Positions 62,047 to 64,000 of a DNA stretch of 64,000 nucleotides are shown here, piece by piece; the stretch's first letter is position 1; the number at the start of each line of letters is the position of its first letter. Under the pieces are notes generated by a model. That model worked only from the letters and a program-made list of their open reading frames with translations. It was not told the DNA's origin and made no database searches. The DNA comes from Sneathiella sp. P13V-1. Lineage in GTDB: Bacteria; Pseudomonadota; Alphaproteobacteria; Sneathiellales; Sneathiellaceae. Both the position numbers and the translations under genes were made by a program. The DNA lies in NCBI RefSeq assembly GCF_015143595.1, contig NZ_WYEU01000003.1, positions 310,001 through 374,000 on the forward strand, read 5' to 3'.

Positions 62047-64000
62047 GGTAGGTTCTGCCTGCAGGGGATCATCCGGCCAGTAATGCCTTGGATACTGCCC
62101 TTTCAGGTCCTTTTTCACATCTTTGTAGCTGTTCTTCCAAAACCCGGCTAAATCCTTGGTGATCTGGGCGGGACGCCGCGCCGGACTTAGCAAATGAGCG
62201 GTAAGCGGCACTTTACCATTGGCCAATTTTGGTAAATCCGCCATGCCGAAAATTTCCTGCATACGCACGGCCAACACCGGGGCTTCCGGGTCGGAATAAT
62301 CAAGACGGATTTTTGATCCTGTCGGCACTTCCAACTTGGCTGGCGCCAACTGATCCAGTTCCTGCTGCAAGTCCCAATCAATAAGGGACAGCAGGATTTC
62401 TTCCAATTTCAGATCCTGCACCGCATCCAGAGTATTCTTGCCAAGAAGGTAAGGCTTTAACCAATCCTGTACCGTTTCTTTCAAAACCTCCTTAGTAACA
62501 TTTGGCCAACCTTTATCCGGATCATGAAGGCGCACAAAAGCCAAGCGGTCCAATACTGCTTCACTTGCCCCATCCCAGGGAAGGGGCCTTAGATCCTTTG
62601 ACGCAATCACATCGGCCAACGCGGTTGCGATTTGATCCGCGTCCGGAGATTTGATCCGCCTGCTTTCCAAAACCAGCGCTCCAATCCTCCGCTCTTCATC
62701 GGCGATAATTCTCTCACGCTCCGCATCCCATTGGACATTGAGGTGTGTATTTATCTGGTCTTCAAAATAGTCCTGCAACTGATGATAGGTCACGGCAGCC
62801 CCAAGATATATGCGGGCCTCTCTTCCCTTCCCATCAAGGTCCGCCACAACCATATAAGGCTCCCCCGCCATGGGATCCCCTTCATCCAGCTGAACACCAC
62901 GCCCGCCAGACAACCGATAGCTGGTCTTCTTTCCTTTTCGAAGTTCCCCAATACGATCGGGATAGGCGAAGGCAAGGATAACACCGGCAAGGGATGGATC
63001 AGATTTCCCCTTTCCAAGAGAAAACCTTCGGCGCAGATCATCCGCATTTCGAAGAACCTGTTTTACGGCGGGGTTGTTACTGCCGCTATCCCGCGCTTTA
63101 TTCAACAGATTAAGGCGCAACCTGATGTCTGCACTCCGCGCGCCTTCATTGGGTTTCAATATATCTCGCTCTGACAATAACGCGGCCAGATCACAGGCCA
63201 AATCCGCTTGATCAATCTCTTTGGCTTTGAGGATCATATGGGCGAGACGCGGATGAAGCGGCAGGCGAACCATTTCTTCGCCCAAAGGCGTAATGGCCCC
63301 ACCGCCACCTAATCCATCCAGTGTTTTCAGCAAATCCTGAGCTTGCGCCAAAAGACCTGAGGGCGGCGGTGTCATCCAATCCAGCTCATCCGGCTCCGCC
63401 CCCCATTTGGCAAGCTCCAGCGCCAGTGAACAAAGATCGGCGTTCGCAATCTCAGGATCACTATGGGGAATAAGACCTCGATCTTCTGCGCGCGGCCAAA
63501 AGCGATAACTCACCCCCGGCCCTTGTCGCCCTGCGCGCCCCGTTCGCTGATCCGCAGACGCGCGAGAAATGCGTTTTGTCTCCAACCGGCTCATCCCGCT
63601 GTTGGGATCAAAACGAGGTTTGCGGGAGAGGCCACTATCCACAACAACTCTCACCCCTTCAATGGTCAGACTTGTTTCCGCGATATCGGTGGAGAGGACA
63701 ATTTTTCGCCGACCTTCTTTATCTGGCAACAAGGCGCGATCCTGATCTTTTTGCGAAAGGTTACCAAACAGTGGCAGGATCGAGATATTCCGCTTTCGTC
63801 CCATTTCGGCCAAGGCAGATTGAAGCCTGTTAATTTCCCCTGCCCCGGGAAGAAAAACAAGAATGTCCCCTTCTGTCTCCGGGATGATGTCTTCCTCTAT
63901 CCATTTGGCGAGGGGACCATCCATACGCCCTTTGATGCGCTCCTCGTAGAACCGGGTTTCCACAGGATATTGCCGCCCTTCGCTTGTCACAATCGGGGCA
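62020..64000 (-). CDS. hrpB: ATP-dependent helicase HrpB (N-terminal part outside the window)
   Basis: 660 residues of a DEAH-box helicase whose 5' end runs off the window. The visible part starts in APIVTSEGRQYPVETRFY and has DILVFLPGAGEI, VLSTDIAETSLTIEGVRVVVDSGLSRKPRFD (motif V region), QRTGRAGRQGPG (motif VI), and the long HrpB-type C-terminal domain (LLSPARRPAQITKDLAGFWKNSYKDVKKDLKGQYPRHYWPDDPL). HrpB is a conserved, poorly understood RNA helicase. The catalytic DEAH box itself lies beyond 64000. Confidence 0.93.
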   Translation of the reverse strand, partial: APIVTSEGRQYPVETRFYEERIKGRMDGPLAKWIEEDIIPETEGDILVFLPGAGEINRLQSALAEMGRKRNISILPLFGNLSQKDQDRALLPDKEGRRKIVLSTDIAETSLTIEGVRVVVDSGLSRKPRFDPNSGMSRLETKRISRASADQRTGRAGRQGPGVSYRFWPRAEDRGLIPHSDPEIANADLCSLALELAKWGAEPDELDWMTPPPSGLLAQAQDLLKTLDGLGGGGAITPLGEEMVRLPLHPRLAHMILKAKEIDQADLACDLAALLSERDILKPNEGARSADIRLRLNLLNKARDSGSNNPAVKQVLRNADDLRRRFSLGKGKSDPSLAGVILAFAYPDRIGELRKGKKTSYRLSGGRGVQLDEGDPMAGEPYMVVADLDGKGREARIYLGAAVTYHQLQDYFEDQINTHLNVQWDAERERIIADEERRIGALVLESRRIKSPDADQIATALADVIASKDLRPLPWDGASEAVLDRLAFVRLHDPDKGWPNVTKEVLKETVQDWLKPYLLGKNTLDAVQDLKLEEILLSLIDWDLQQELDQLAPAKLEVPTGSKIRLDYSDPEAPVLAVRMQEIFGMADLPKLANGKVPLTAHLLSPARRPAQITKDLAGFWKNSYKDVKKDLKGQYPRHYWPDDPLQAEPTSRAKPRGK

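Overview
This window looks like an alphaproteobacterial chromosome segment of moderate GC content. The evidence is the fbcF-B-C style bc1 operon beside an mtnP-type gene, a cobN/cobW-type cobalamin cluster behind a B12 riboswitch, a BMP-family nucleoside importer joined to a deo operon, a LapG-type adhesin protease, and TTAACCAT (CtrA-like) sites. Genus cannot be read from the sequence; a marine Rhodospirillales-like organism is only a guess. No rRNA, tRNA, CRISPR array, insertion sequence or prophage was found, and both window edges cut genes (mtnP on the left, hrpB on the right).

Region by region. 1-4300: aerobic respiration and haem (mtnP, cytochrome bc1 petABC on the minus strand; trmL and oxygen-dependent hemF on the plus strand). 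4300-4958: no recognisable protein gene, but a run of hairpins ending in a strong terminator (candidate small RNA) and a 40-codon ORF. 4959-20283: nucleobase and nucleoside salvage: upp, then a twelve-kilobase plus-strand operon with a BMP binding protein, a two-NBD ATPase, two permeases, purine nucleoside phosphorylase, deoC, a two-domain aldehyde dehydrogenase, deoA, deoB and add. Together these import nucleosides, phosphorolyse them and send deoxyribose through acetaldehyde into central metabolism. 20295-23228: a Skp-like chaperone, a nitroreductase, a tandem universal stress protein with an FNR/FixK-like box, and an RluE-type pseudouridine synthase.

23403-37677 is the most unusual part: a type I secretion and adhesin-release locus resembling Lap. 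It holds a LuxR-type regulator with a degenerate receiver, a membrane sensor with a PAS and a degenerate HD-GYP domain, a LapG-type cysteine protease with an intact Cys-His-Asp set, a TolC-family protein, and a tightly coupled operon of LapB-like ABC transporter, LapC-like HlyD protein, a second LapG homologue whose catalytic Cys is Ser, and a second membrane sensor with a degenerate HD-GYP domain. No LapD (GGDEF-EAL) and no giant adhesin lie in the window. I propose that the HD-GYP pseudoenzymes take the place of LapD and that the Cys-to-Ser paralogue is a regulatory pseudoprotease.

37778-42208 holds assorted genes (DUF924 protein, SDR, unknown protein, orphan MlaF-like ATPase, cobD, VOC protein). 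42281-62046 is a nearly complete cobalamin pathway: promoter, B12 riboswitch, a short leader ORF, cobW-cobN-cobO-cobQ, cbiB, cbiX-cobH-cobL-cobI-cbiG/cobJ-cobM, cobK and cbiD, cobA-cobB-cobU-cobS. The gene set mixes cobalt-early enzymes (CbiX, CbiG, CbiD) with CobN of the cobalt-late pathway. The window ends in an hrpB helicase gene.
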